This document shows, piece after piece, positions 1 to 7,478 of a stretch of 10,738 nucleotides of DNA. Below the pieces are notes generated by a model that was not told the DNA's origin, did not search any database, and saw nothing but the letters and a program-made list of their open reading frames with translations. The translations under genes and the position numbers were made by a program. The stretch's first letter is position 1, and each line of letters starts with the position of its first letter. This stretch comes from Clostridiales bacterium. GTDB taxonomy: Bacteria; Bacillota; Clostridia; Christensenellales; JAISNN01. The stretch covers positions 1 to 10,738 of the forward strand of contig JAISQX010000172.1 in the NCBI GenBank assembly GCA_031273965.1, written 5' to 3'.

Positions 1-299
1 TTATTTTTGTTCGGAAAAAATATCCGCGGGCGTGTTAAGTTTTTTTTGCATCCGGACGTTTAATCATTTATAAAAAAGCGCGTGCAATCGGGCGTGAAAA
101 AACCATTAGCCGTAACGGAATATTTTACGTTTCCGCCTTAATTAGTTTATTCGAATTTTGTATATTAAGTTACTTAAGAACAAAAAAGTCATGGTAATTT
201 TTACCTATTCGTCGGAGAAAGGCGGCGTTTACGGCTTAATTTATATGGGGGAGTTGATAAAAAAAGATATGCGGCGGCGAAAAGAATGCTCGGTGAAAC

Positions 300-327
300 A
301 AAAAAAACTTCGCAAAAAGCGAAAGTT
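300..327 (-). terminator. Possible second (back-up) intrinsic terminator, minus strand
   Basis: Read on the minus strand, the arm at 319-327 and the arm at 306-313 form a stem of about 8 bp (AACTTTCGC against GCGAAGTT, one bulged T) around a T5 loop. It is followed directly by a run of about eight T (complement of the A-run 300-307). It lies about 80 bases beyond the better-placed terminator of the membrane-protein gene, so it is either a tandem back-up or ends an unseen minus-strand transcript. The stem is AT-rich, hence only moderate confidence. Confidence 0.45.
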
Positions 328-404
328 AAGGATAATTCTCTTCGTGTTATCGGACAAAGCTCTGTTCTCAGAAAAGGTAACGGCTAAGCGGGAGGGAGAG
401 ATAT

Positions 405-439
405 AAAAAAGGCTTAACACGATAGCCGCGCTAAGCCTT
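405..439 (-). terminator. Rho-independent terminator of the YczE/YitT-like gene
   Basis: A perfect 8 bp inverted repeat, AAGGCTTA (409-416) and TAAGCCTT (432-439), encloses a 15-base loop. On the minus strand the stem is followed by a T-run (complement of the A-run 405-410), the standard form of an intrinsic terminator. It lies 25 bases beyond the stop codon of the minus-strand gene at 465. On the plus strand the tail is poor (GTCTTAATT), so its direction is clear. Confidence 0.75.
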
Positions 440-464
440 GTCTTAATTAACGGACGATTCGTCG

Positions 465-1472
465 CTAAGGATTTTTGGTCTTTATAAAAATTGAACGGAA
501 ATTGAAGAAGATATTTAGCATAAACGTTATCGCGGCAATCGCTAAGCTCATCGTCAGCATAATTATAACCGTACCGACGCCGATAGCCTCGACGCGGATT
601 TCTCCGAATAAGAGGTATGAAAGCCCGACGGAAAACGCGAAGAAAACGATATCTAAGAATACTTTTATAAACAGTACGGACGTAGCGCGCTTGGCGGCGA
701 GTTCTTCTTCGAGAGTTTCGAACGGCATGAGCGGCATATGCCCCCTAAAGAAAAAGGTCATCGCGAACGCCGACAAAAAATATCCGACGGCAAAATAAGC
801 TATACGGGCATTCATACTGTCGACGATTATATACTTATCCGCCAAATCGACGCAAAAATCCAAAATAAAGACGTATAAAAGCGAAATGCCTATGGCAAAA
901 ATATAACGAAGTTTGAGCTTGTGCGACAAGGCGACGGCGATAAGCACGTAAACGCCCTGCACTATAAGATTCCACGTTCCTAACGAAACGCCTTGGAAAT
1001 ACATGGACAATAGTAGAGGAATAGATTGCACCGCTGTGACGCCGAAGTTCGATTTCATCATCAGCACCTTGCCTATGGCAAGGATAAACAGCGCAAATAA
1101 TATAGCTAATTCATTGTAAATGACGGGTTTGTTTTTTATAAGAGTAAAGCTTTTTGGTTCAGGCTTTTGTGCCGGAGCGCTAATTTTGAGCGCGCCCTCG
1201 TGAGTATACGCTCCGAAATAGTGGCTTTGCAACGGCGGAAGATTGACGCTTCCGCGGCTTAATTCGGAGATGATTTGTCCGCTTCGCGAATATGTAAGCT
1301 CCGGAATTATATTTTCGCCGCGCGAATAAGTGAGATTTGGAATCGCATTTTCGCTCGGCAATCTGGCGGACGAATGAACCGCGCCGGCGCCGCTTAAAGA
1401 AGGCGCGCTTGTATTTGCCGCGCGCAGCTTCGCGGCGGATATATTTACGTCGGTATTCGGTGTTTTAGCCAT
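465..1472 (-). CDS. YczE/YitT-like integral membrane protein with N-terminal extension
   Basis: This is a 335-residue polytopic membrane protein. Residues from about 118 resemble the YczE/YyaS/YitT-like (DUF6198-type) family: a first helix at about 121-140, then the FGVTAVQSIP and GVSLGTWN motifs typical of the family, and further helices near 148-160, 165-182, 190-212, 222-243, 264-289 and 296-325. The motif MPFETLEEEL (249-258) sits in a loop, as in relatives. The family has no firmly established substrate; transport or export roles are only inferred. Residues 1-117 are hydrophilic, Ser/Ala/Pro-rich and probably disordered, with three short repeats; most family members start close to the first helix. 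The start is placed at the ATG at 1472 because AAGAGGAG lies 8 bases upstream and the promoter TSS falls near 1497. The longer TTG start at 1532 lies inside the -35 box. The gene is monocistronic and divergent from pth. The family call is fairly sure, the function unknown. Confidence 0.8.
   Translation of the reverse strand: MAKTPNTDVNISAAKLRAANTSAPSLSGAGAVHSSARLPSENAIPNLTYSRGENIIPELTYSRSGQIISELSRGSVNLPPLQSHYFGAYTHEGALKISAPAQKPEPKSFTLIKNKPVIYNELAILFALFILAIGKVLMMKSNFGVTAVQSIPLLLSMYFQGVSLGTWNLIVQGVYVLIAVALSHKLKLRYIFAIGISLLYVFILDFCVDLADKYIIVDSMNARIAYFAVGYFLSAFAMTFFFRGHMPLMPFETLEEELAAKRATSVLFIKVFLDIVFFAFSVGLSYLLFGEIRVEAIGVGTVIIMLTMSLAIAAITFMLNIFFNFRSIFIKTKNP
1248..1352 (-). repeat. Three degenerate 11-12-residue repeats inside the membrane-protein gene
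   Basis: Residues 41-75 of the minus-strand protein read ENAIPNLTYSRG, ENIIPELTYSRS and GQIISELSRGS. The first two units match at 9 of 12 residues, and the third keeps the I-x-E-L-S-R core. The repeats lie in the hydrophilic N-terminal tail, before the first membrane helix, and so probably in the cytoplasm. The codons differ between units, so this is an older protein-level repeat rather than a fresh tandem duplication. They could be short linear binding motifs. Confidence 0.65.
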
Positions 1473-1480
1473 ACGCGCCG

Positions 1481-1488
1481 CTCCTCTT
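1481..1488 (-). promoter_or_regulatory. Ribosome binding site that fixes the start of the YczE/YitT-like gene
   Basis: On the minus strand AAGAGGAG ends 8 bases before the ATG at 1472-1470. No comparable site precedes the TTG at 1532. Together with the promoter at 1504-1532 this decides the 335-residue start. Confidence 0.75.
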
Positions 1489-1503
1489 AATCCTTCTAAA
1501 GAT

Positions 1504-1532
1504 ATATTAACAGAAAACTTCGAAAATGTCAA
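1504..1532 (-). promoter_or_regulatory. Sigma-A promoter of the YczE/YitT-like gene
   Basis: On the minus strand the -35 box is a perfect TTGACA (1532-1527), followed by a 17 bp spacer and the -10 box TAATAT (1509-1504). The predicted start of transcription is near 1497, giving a leader of about 25 nt that contains the ribosome binding site. It is divergent from the pth promoter, with the two -35 boxes about 54 bases apart. Confidence 0.75.
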
Positions 1533-1586
1533 TATGTTTCCGAAAAGTTTTTATTCCGGCGCGAACCGTAAAAACCGCCAAAGCAA

Positions 1587-1615
1587 TTGACTTTTTTTTT
1601 ATAAAAATATATAAT
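1587..1615 (+). promoter_or_regulatory. Sigma-A promoter of pth-mfd
   Basis: TTGACT (1587-1592), a 17 bp spacer and a perfect TATAAT (1610-1615) predict a start of transcription near 1622, only about 12 bases before the ATG at 1634. The spacer is an extended T/A tract. A GGAG (1623-1626) lies just inside the short leader. This excludes the longer reading frame that begins at 1526 upstream of the promoter. Confidence 0.8.
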
Positions 1616-1633
1616 ATTCGTCGGAGAAAAGAT

Positions 1634-2185
1634 ATGTTGCTTATAGTCGGGTTGGGAAATCCGGGCGCCGAATATGCGCGAACGTTCCATAACGCGGGTT
1701 TTTTGGCGATTGACGAAATCGCGGCGCTTTTAGGCGTGAACGTAAAGGATAAGGAATGTCTTGCTTTGACGGGAAAAAGCTATGCGGGCGGGAAAACCGT
1801 ATTGGCAAAGCCGCAGACTTATATGAATTTGTCAGGTGATTCGCTTCGCGAACTTATGGGAAAATACGGCGCCAAACCGTCCGAAGTTTTGGTTATATAC
1901 GACGACGCGGATATCCCTTTGGGAACGTTGCGGTTTAGGCTGGACGGCAGCGCCGGTACGCATAACGGCATGCGCGATATTATACTCAAGGCGGGCAATA
2001 TACCGCGTTTGAGAGTCGGAATAAAAAAGGATACGGAAGCTCCGCTTCGCGATTTTGTCTTGTCGAGGATAAGCGACGGGGACTACAAGACGCTTTCGGA
2101 ATCGGTAAAAAGAGCGGCGAAAGCCGTCGCGGAATACTCCGTTCACGGAGATTTCGAAAAAACTATGCGGGAATACAACGGATAA
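1634..2185 (+). CDS. pth: Peptidyl-tRNA hydrolase
   Basis: Pth cleaves the ester bond between peptide and tRNA in peptidyl-tRNAs that drop off the ribosome, and so recycles tRNA in the cytoplasm. The 183-residue product has the usual bacterial Pth length and motifs: VGLGNPG near the N-terminus with substrate-contact Asn9, the catalytic His19 in TFHNAGF, Asn65 in YMNLSG, the conserved Asp90 in IYDDADIPLG, and Asn111 in GSAGTHNG. These correspond to N10, H20, N68, D93 and N114 of the E. coli enzyme. The ATG at 1634 is chosen because the promoter TSS is near 1622 and GGAG lies 7 bases before it; the N-terminus MLLIVGLGNPG also aligns with the family. mfd follows after 45 bases with no terminator between them, a common Bacillota arrangement (spoVC-mfd in Bacillus). 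Confidence 0.97.
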   Translation: MLLIVGLGNPGAEYARTFHNAGFLAIDEIAALLGVNVKDKECLALTGKSYAGGKTVLAKPQTYMNLSGDSLRELMGKYGAKPSEVLVIYDDADIPLGTLRFRLDGSAGTHNGMRDIILKAGNIPRLRVGIKKDTEAPLRDFVLSRISDGDYKTLSESVKRAAKAVAEYSVHGDFEKTMREYNG

Positions 2186-2230
2186 GACGCATATAAATGC
2201 GAATAATAAAAATCCTTAATATTAAGAGAA

Positions 2231-5200
2231 ATGACGGAATTTTTACGCATACAAAACCTGGATAAGGATTACGCGGACCTTAAAAGTCTGGCGGACGCAG
2301 GTAAAAAAATCAACGTATTGTCTATGGCGGAGAGCGCAAGACCCCACGCGGCGGCGGCTCTCTGCCGTTTTGTGCTATATATCGCGAGGGATAGGATTCA
2401 TGCGATCGAGACGGGAGAGCGCTTGAAAAGTTTTGTCGGCAAGAAAACCGCGGTTCTAAATCCGAAAGACGATTTTTTGATATATAAGCAGGGCGCCGGT
2501 ATCGCGCTTATGAACGAACGATCGGGAGTGTTAAGGGATATTTTGTCCGGGGATTTGGGCGCGCTTGTGGTTTCACCCGAAGTGTTGATGCAATATCTTC
2601 CAAATCCGACGTTATTTAAAAAATATTCCGCGACGTTAAAAACCGGCGCTGAAACGGATATTTACGGGCTTTCGGACGCCTTGACAAAGGCGGGATATTC
2701 CAGGGTCGAACGTATTTCCGCCGCAGGGGAATTTGCCTTGCGCGGGGACGTAATGGACGTATATCCGGTATCGGACAATCCGGTGCGGGTAAATTTTTTT
2801 GGCGACATAATCGAGTCCGTACGCGTAATAGATCCCGATTCGATGATAGGCATAAGGGAGATAAAGGAAATTACCGTATATCCGGCGAGCGGAATTTTAT
2901 TGGAGGAAAGCGGTTTAAATAATATAAGGGAACGTATAGAGAGGCAGGAAATCCCTAAAGGCGCGGACAGAACGCGTATAAAGAATATAACCGAGGGCGC
3001 GTTGACCCGTTTGAGTAACCCCGCGGGTAATATGGGATTCGACTGGATTATTCCTTTTGCGAAAGAGAGTTTTTCGACAATTTTTGACTGGCTTCCAGGC
3101 GACGCCGCAATTGTAATAGACGAACCCGGTATAATCGGCGAGCGGCTAAAAGGATATTATAGGGCGTTTTATGAACGCGTAACGAATCTTACGAGGAGCG
3201 GCGAGATTTATCCCGTCCATAAGGACGCCGCCGTCGACGAGAACCGTTGTTATTCGGGTATTGCAAAGTACCCCGCCGTCGCTTATCTGAATATTTCATC
3301 CTTAAATCCGATTTTTATGCCGGACGCGATACTCAATATGCCTTCGATAAAAACGGCGCCCTATTACACGGATTACAATATGCTGATAAGCGATCTCAAA
3401 GCTTTTTTGAAGACGGATAAGCGCGTCGTATTGTGCTGCAAGGATAACGACAGAGCAAAGACGATTTATGATGGCTTGAACGATAAATTCCGCGATATAA
3501 AATCGGGGAGCGAGCCGCCCGTCGGATTCGGCGGGATATATGTGACTCCGCTAAAAATAAGAGACGGTTTCGCATTGGAAAAAAGCCGGCTTGTCGTAAT
3601 CGGATATGACGACCTTTTTAGAAAACAAAAAAAAATCTTGCATTCGTCGCGCAAAAAGACCGATTATATACCGTCGCCGAGCGATTTTGTCGTTCACGAT
3701 ATCCACGGTATAGGTAAGTTTTTGGGAATAGAAAAGGTAAAAACGGGCGGGCTTGTACGCGATTACGGACGCGTGGAATATAAGGACGGGCAAATGCTCT
3801 TTGTCCCGGTCGAAAATCTCGATAAATTGAGCAAGTACTCGGGCGGCGGCGAACCGAAGCTCTCAAAAATGGGCGGCGCGGAGTTCTCCAAAGTAAAAGA
3901 AAGCGTAAAAAAATCGGTAAGACAGCTTGCATTCAGTCTTTTGGAGTTATATAATAAACGCGAAACGGCGGCGGGCTTTGTCTATTCAAAGGATACCGAG
4001 TGGCAAAGAGAATTTGAAGACAGCTTCGAATTTGACGAAACGGAAGACCAGCTCAAAGCCGTGGACGCCATAAAAAGCGATTTGGAAAACGGACGAATTA
4101 TGGACAGATTGCTTTGCGGCGACGTCGGCTACGGAAAGACGGAGGTGGCGCTGCGCGCCGTCTTTAAGGTGGTAATGGACGGCAAACAGGCGGCGATACT
4201 TGCGCCGACGACTATTTTGGCGCGTCAGCACTATAACACCGTCATGGCGAGGACAAAGGATTTTAAACTCAACGTCGGGATATTGTCGCGTTTTGAGTCG
4301 AAAGAAACGACGCAAAAGACACTGAACGATTTAAAAAACGGCAAATTGAATATAATAGTCGCCACTCACAGGTTATTGTCAAAGGACGTCTGTTTTTTTG
4401 ACTTGGGACTTTTGGTGTTGGACGAGGAACAGCGCTTCGGCGTCGAGCACAAGGAAAAAATAAAGACCATAAAAAATAACGTCAACGTATTGACGCTCTC
4501 GGCGACGCCAATTCCGCGGACATTGCATATGTCGCTCTCCGGAATACGCGATATAAGCCTATTGGAAACGCCTCCGCAAAATCGGATACCCGTCGAAACG
4601 TATGTCACCGAGTTTTCGGAAGGACTCATAAAGGACGCCGTGCAAAGGGAAAAAAGTCGCGGCGGTCAAACCTTTATTCTCTATAACCGCGTGGAAAATA
4701 TAGACGGCTTCGCTTACGGAATAAGCAAACTTTTTGACGAGAGCGACGGCATAAGGATAATTGTAGCGCACGGTCAGATGGCGGGAACGGTATTGGACGA
4801 GCAAATGACGGCGTTTTATAACGGCGAGGCGGATATTTTGATATGCACGACGATAATTGAAAACGGTCTTGACCTGCCGAATGCAAATACGATAATTATC
4901 TGCGACGCGGACAAACTCGGGCTTGCGACACTATACCAGCTTAGAGGACGAGTGGGAAGAGGCGGACAGGTCGCTCATGCGTATTTCACTTATTCCTCCG
5001 GAAAGATAATGAACGAAAACGCCATGAAACGGCTGAACGCCGTTATGGATTATACCGACTTTGGAAGCGGATACAAGCTTGCTATGCGAGACTTGGAAAT
5101 AAGAGGAGCGGGGAACGTTTTGGGCTCGGAACAGCACGGGCATATGCAAAAGGTCGGATATGAGATGTATAGCCGCCTCCTAAGAGAAGCCGTCGGCGCG

Positions 5201-5668
5201 CTGAAAGGCGAAATAACGGAAAACACGACGGAAGCCGAAGTGCGCTTTGACGTCGATATAGACACCTATGTCGACGATAAATACGTCGCCGGCGCGGAAA
5301 AGATAGAACTATACAGCAAGATTGCCGCTATAGACTCGCGGCAAAAAAAAGAAAATTACATTGCCGAGCTTACGGACGTATACGGAAAACCGGATAAAGC
5401 GCTTGTAAATCTCATAGACATAGCCATAATAAAAAATATGGCGGCGAAAATCGGCGCAATAAGAGTGATGATTAATTCCCGCGGATTGGGCGTCGTTTTT
5501 GATAGGAGCTTTGTCGGGCATAATAAGCTTATAAAGGCGATAACGAGGGATAAGGGCGTCGTTTTGACCGGAGGAGAAAAAACTCCGACTCTCGTATTTA
5601 ACGCGAAGAATATGACCATGGGACAGAAGATAGATAGACTGACGGAGTTTTTGGAAAAAGCGATATAG
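2231..5668 (+). CDS. mfd: Transcription-repair coupling factor Mfd
   Basis: Mfd binds RNA polymerase stalled at DNA lesions, pushes it off with its ATP-driven translocase, and recruits UvrA for nucleotide excision repair. The 1145 residues fit the family length and order: a UvrB-like N-terminal module with degenerate ATP site (about 1-440), a CarD-like RNA-polymerase-interacting domain (about 484-540, starting DFVVHDIHGIGKFLG and including DGQMLFVPVENLDKL), then the RecG-like translocase. Translocase motifs are Walker A GDVGYGKTE (630-638), DEEQ (731-734), SATPIPRT (757-764), NGLDLPNANT (878-887) and QLRGRVGR (903-910), with the TRG region around 935-970 (AMRDLEIRGAGNVLG) and a C-terminal regulatory domain (about 1000-1145). 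All key motifs look intact. The ATG has only a weak AAGAGA site 3-4 bases upstream, so expression may depend on read-through from pth. No clear terminator follows. Confidence 0.97.
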   Translation: MTEFLRIQNLDKDYADLKSLADAGKKINVLSMAESARPHAAAALCRFVLYIARDRIHAIETGERLKSFVGKKTAVLNPKDDFLIYKQGAGIALMNERSGVLRDILSGDLGALVVSPEVLMQYLPNPTLFKKYSATLKTGAETDIYGLSDALTKAGYSRVERISAAGEFALRGDVMDVYPVSDNPVRVNFFGDIIESVRVIDPDSMIGIREIKEITVYPASGILLEESGLNNIRERIERQEIPKGADRTRIKNITEGALTRLSNPAGNMGFDWIIPFAKESFSTIFDWLPGDAAIVIDEPGIIGERLKGYYRAFYERVTNLTRSGEIYPVHKDAAVDENRCYSGIAKYPAVAYLNISSLNPIFMPDAILNMPSIKTAPYYTDYNMLISDLKAFLKTDKRVVLCCKDNDRAKTIYDGLNDKFRDIKSGSEPPVGFGGIYVTPLKIRDGFALEKSRLVVIGYDDLFRKQKKILHSSRKKTDYIPSPSDFVVHDIHGIGKFLGIEKVKTGGLVRDYGRVEYKDGQMLFVPVENLDKLSKYSGGGEPKLSKMGGAEFSKVKESVKKSVRQLAFSLLELYNKRETAAGFVYSKDTEWQREFEDSFEFDETEDQLKAVDAIKSDLENGRIMDRLLCGDVGYGKTEVALRAVFKVVMDGKQAAILAPTTILARQHYNTVMARTKDFKLNVGILSRFESKETTQKTLNDLKNGKLNIIVATHRLLSKDVCFFDLGLLVLDEEQRFGVEHKEKIKTIKNNVNVLTLSATPIPRTLHMSLSGIRDISLLETPPQNRIPVETYVTEFSEGLIKDAVQREKSRGGQTFILYNRVENIDGFAYGISKLFDESDGIRIIVAHGQMAGTVLDEQMTAFYNGEADILICTTIIENGLDLPNANTIIICDADKLGLATLYQLRGRVGRGGQVAHAYFTYSSGKIMNENAMKRLNAVMDYTDFGSGYKLAMRDLEIRGAGNVLGSEQHGHMQKVGYEMYSRLLREAVGALKGEITENTTEAEVRFDVDIDTYVDDKYVAGAEKIELYSKIAAIDSRQKKENYIAELTDVYGKPDKALVNLIDIAIIKNMAAKIGAIRVMINSRGLGVVFDRSFVGHNKLIKAITRDKGVVLTGGEKTPTLVFNAKNMTMGQKIDRLTEFLEKAI

Positions 5669-5948
5669 CAGATTAGAGCGGTTACGGCAAACGGCTTTAA
5701 AGTCCTCTTCGGGAAAGCGTATACGTAGCTCAAAAGTAACGCATATCCCGAAAATCCGTGCGTACGGGCGTTGAAATATTTCCCTTATGAAAAAGCATTA
5801 AGCGCGATGACAACGACGCGCGGTGTCGTATTGAAAATATAAATTCAAAAAAAATAATAAAAGTTAAAAGCTTCGAAAGGATTTTACGGGGAGAAATTTT
5901 AGCGGAAAGCCCCCAAACCTCTCGAAAATTTTATACGGGAAGTTGTAT
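5669..5948 (+). other. mfd-mnmE intergenic region with possible mnmE leader hairpin
   Basis: No reading frame of note is present; short frames such as that starting at the ATG in TTATGAAAAAGC end at once. The left half holds small inverted repeats only (CCGT/ACGG; GCGCG/CGCGC) and no clear mfd terminator. The right half carries a probable structured leader: TTCGA (5872-5876) pairs with TCGAA (5922-5926), AGG (5878-5880) with CCT (5918-5920), and GGGG (5888-5891) with CCCC (5911-5914). This would bury a first ribosome-site-like GGGGAG. A second purine site, GGGAAG (5937-5942), stands 6 bases before the mnmE ATG. The two sites lie in an imperfect repeat, ATTTTACGGGGAG (5881-5893) and ATTTTATACGGGAAG (5928-5942). 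Confidence 0.45.
5831..5860 (+). promoter_or_regulatory. Possible promoter for mnmE-mnmG
   Basis: TTGAAA (5831-5836) and TAATAA (5855-5860) are separated by 18 bases of A-rich sequence. This is the only reasonable sigma-A-like pair between mfd and mnmE and would give a leader of about 80 nt including the hairpin at 5872-5926. The surrounding AT-richness makes chance matches likely. Confidence 0.35.
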
Positions 5949-7400
5949 ATGCACATAGACGGAATAATTGCCGCGGCGGCGACCCCTTCCGGGAAGGGCG
6001 GCATAGGAATAATAAGAATAAGCGGAAAGGGCGGGCTTACAGCGGTTTCCGAAATTTTTAAGTCGGATAAGCTTGCGAATATAATGAATGCCGAACCGAA
6101 TTATATGTACTTTGGACGAATCGACGCGGACGGCGCAACCGATAACGGGTACATGGTTTTTTTTAAGGCGCCGCATTCTTTTACGGGAGAGGACACGGTA
6201 GAGCTGCATTGCCACGGCGGAGAGGGGATATTGTCTTCCGTTTTGACGGCTCTTTTTAAAAGAGGCGTTTATCCGGCGGAACGCGGGGAGTTTACCAAAC
6301 GGGCTTTCCTTAACGGGAAGCTTTCGCTTGCGGATGCGGAAGGAGTTATAGAGATGATAAACGCCGAAAGCACGGCAGCGTTAAAGGCGGCGTACCGAAT
6401 GATGAGCGGCGTATTATCAAAGGAAATTTATTCCATGCAAAACGCGCTTAAGGATATTATGTCGACGCTTGAAGCGGCTCTCGATTATCCGGACGAGACC
6501 GATATAAAAATCGGGGATTACACCGTCGTCCTATGCGATTTGTCGGCGCGCGCGGAAAGTTTGATAAATTCGTCGAAAAAAAGCGCGTTTATAAAGAAAG
6601 GCGTAAACGTCGCGCTTATAGGCGCGCCGAATACGGGGAAGTCCTCTCTTCTCAACGTCTTTTTGAAAAAGGACAGAGCGATAGTCACCGACCTGCCCGG
6701 AACGACCAGAGATACTCTGGAGGAAAGCTTCGAATACGGCGGAGTGAGGTTCAATATAATCGATACCGCCGGACTTCGTGACGTAAAAAGCGTTTCGGAT
6801 ATAATAGAAAAAAAAGGTATAGAGCGTTCGTATGAGGCGGTAAAAGGCGCCGATATGGTGCTTTATGTCGTCGATTTGAACAGTCGGACAGAAGGAATGG
6901 GAGAATCGCTTTCGGACGGTGTTGCCGAGCTGAAAAAAAAGACTTTACGCATCTCGGATATAAAGCCGGAGATATTTGACGAAAAATTTAAGGAAATTGC
7001 GGGAGATGCAAAAACCGTCGTCGTCTTTAACAAAAACGACCTTGTGCAATTTGTCGGCGAGAGCCGCGGGAGTATAAAAATCGGCGAAGAAAAATACGAA
7101 TATTTTTGCGTGTCGGCAACCGAAAAAGAAGGAACGGAGGACTTGTTGAATTTTATGACAAATCTGTTCGTGGGAAATGAAACCGAGTCCGAGCTTATAG
7201 CGAACAGCCGCCAAACGGCGGCTTTAAAAAGGGCGAACGAAAGCATAAAGACCGCGCTTAATTCGTGCGGAAAAGTCGGGACGGAATGCACGCTTTTGGA
7301 TATAAGAGAAGCGTGGGAGTGCTTGGGAGAAATTACGGGAGAAACGGCGGGAAGCGACATAGTCGACGGGATATTCGAAAGGTTTTGCTTGGGGAAATAG
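5949..7400 (+). CDS. mnmE: tRNA-modifying GTPase MnmE (TrmE)
   Basis: MnmE is a GTPase that works with MnmG to add the aminomethyl or carboxymethylaminomethyl group at C5 of U34 in tRNAs reading two-codon boxes, using a tetrahydrofolate-bound one-carbon unit. The 483-residue product has the N-terminal tetrahydrofolate-binding domain (ATPSGKGGIGIIRISG, 11-26; ELHCHGG, 85-91; FTKRAFLNGKLSLADAE, 115-131), a helical domain and an inserted G domain. G motifs are GAPNTGKSS (225-233), TTRD (252-255), DTAGLR (272-277), NKND (361-364) and SAT (389-391). It ends with the canonical FERFCLGK, including the conserved C-terminal Cys480. It is about 25-30 residues longer than usual because of extra sequence between DTAGLR and NKND. 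ATG 5949 is preferred over the TTG at 5943: it has GGGAAG 6 bases upstream and gives the family's usual N-terminus. mnmG follows after 78 bases. Confidence 0.97.
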   Translation: MHIDGIIAAAATPSGKGGIGIIRISGKGGLTAVSEIFKSDKLANIMNAEPNYMYFGRIDADGATDNGYMVFFKAPHSFTGEDTVELHCHGGEGILSSVLTALFKRGVYPAERGEFTKRAFLNGKLSLADAEGVIEMINAESTAALKAAYRMMSGVLSKEIYSMQNALKDIMSTLEAALDYPDETDIKIGDYTVVLCDLSARAESLINSSKKSAFIKKGVNVALIGAPNTGKSSLLNVFLKKDRAIVTDLPGTTRDTLEESFEYGGVRFNIIDTAGLRDVKSVSDIIEKKGIERSYEAVKGADMVLYVVDLNSRTEGMGESLSDGVAELKKKTLRISDIKPEIFDEKFKEIAGDAKTVVVFNKNDLVQFVGESRGSIKIGEEKYEYFCVSATEKEGTEDLLNFMTNLFVGNETESELIANSRQTAALKRANESIKTALNSCGKVGTECTLLDIREAWECLGEITGETAGSDIVDGIFERFCLGK

Positions 7401-7478
7401 CAAGCGGAGAAATAAGGTATAGAAGCGTCCGTGTGTCATTGTACGGAACCTCAAATAAAGCAAAAAAAGGTAAAAAGT

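Larger units (their letters stand above)
1..464. other. Intergenic stretch without a convincing gene
   Basis: No reading frame here looks like a recognisable protein. The longest one, plus strand 158-406 (82 codons, TTG start), has no ribosome binding site before its TTG or its first internal ATGs, is rich in Lys/Arg poly-A-type codons, and runs through a hairpin that looks like a minus-strand terminator (300-327), so I regard it as probably non-coding. A weak promoter-like pair, TTGCAT (46-51) and TATAAA (69-74) with a 17 bp spacer, points rightward but has no gene behind it. A small inverted repeat TTAAG/CTTAA lies at 165-177. The two supported elements are the terminators listed separately. 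The stretch may be the remnant of a decayed gene or the 3' flank of something to the left of the window. Confidence 0.55.

Noticed and set aside
1..51. Short minus-strand frame ending with a stop at 1-3 (about 16 codons from an ATG at 49-51)
   Set aside because: It is too short, an in-frame stop lies just upstream at 64-66, and it has no similarity or ribosome site that I can see.
158..406. 82-codon plus-strand frame starting at a TTG
   Set aside because: It has no ribosome binding site at the TTG or at the inner ATGs, no recognisable motif, a composition typical of translated A-rich non-coding DNA, and contains a minus-strand terminator-like hairpin.
475..798. 107-codon plus-strand frame antisense to the YczE/YitT-like gene
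   Set aside because: It is a shadow of the minus-strand gene, which has clear membrane helices, family motifs, promoter, ribosome site and terminator.
1526..1633. 36-codon N-terminal extension of Pth
   Set aside because: It begins upstream of the consensus promoter and includes its -35 and -10 boxes; Pth proteins start at the position of the ATG at 1634.
6863..7360. 165-codon minus-strand frame antisense to mnmE
   Set aside because: It is a shadow of an intact, strongly conserved gene and has no independent signals.
7431..7478. 16-codon N-terminal extension of MnmG from a GTG
   Set aside because: There is no ribosome site before the GTG, whereas AAAGG stands at good spacing before the ATG at 7479 and the family N-terminus begins there.
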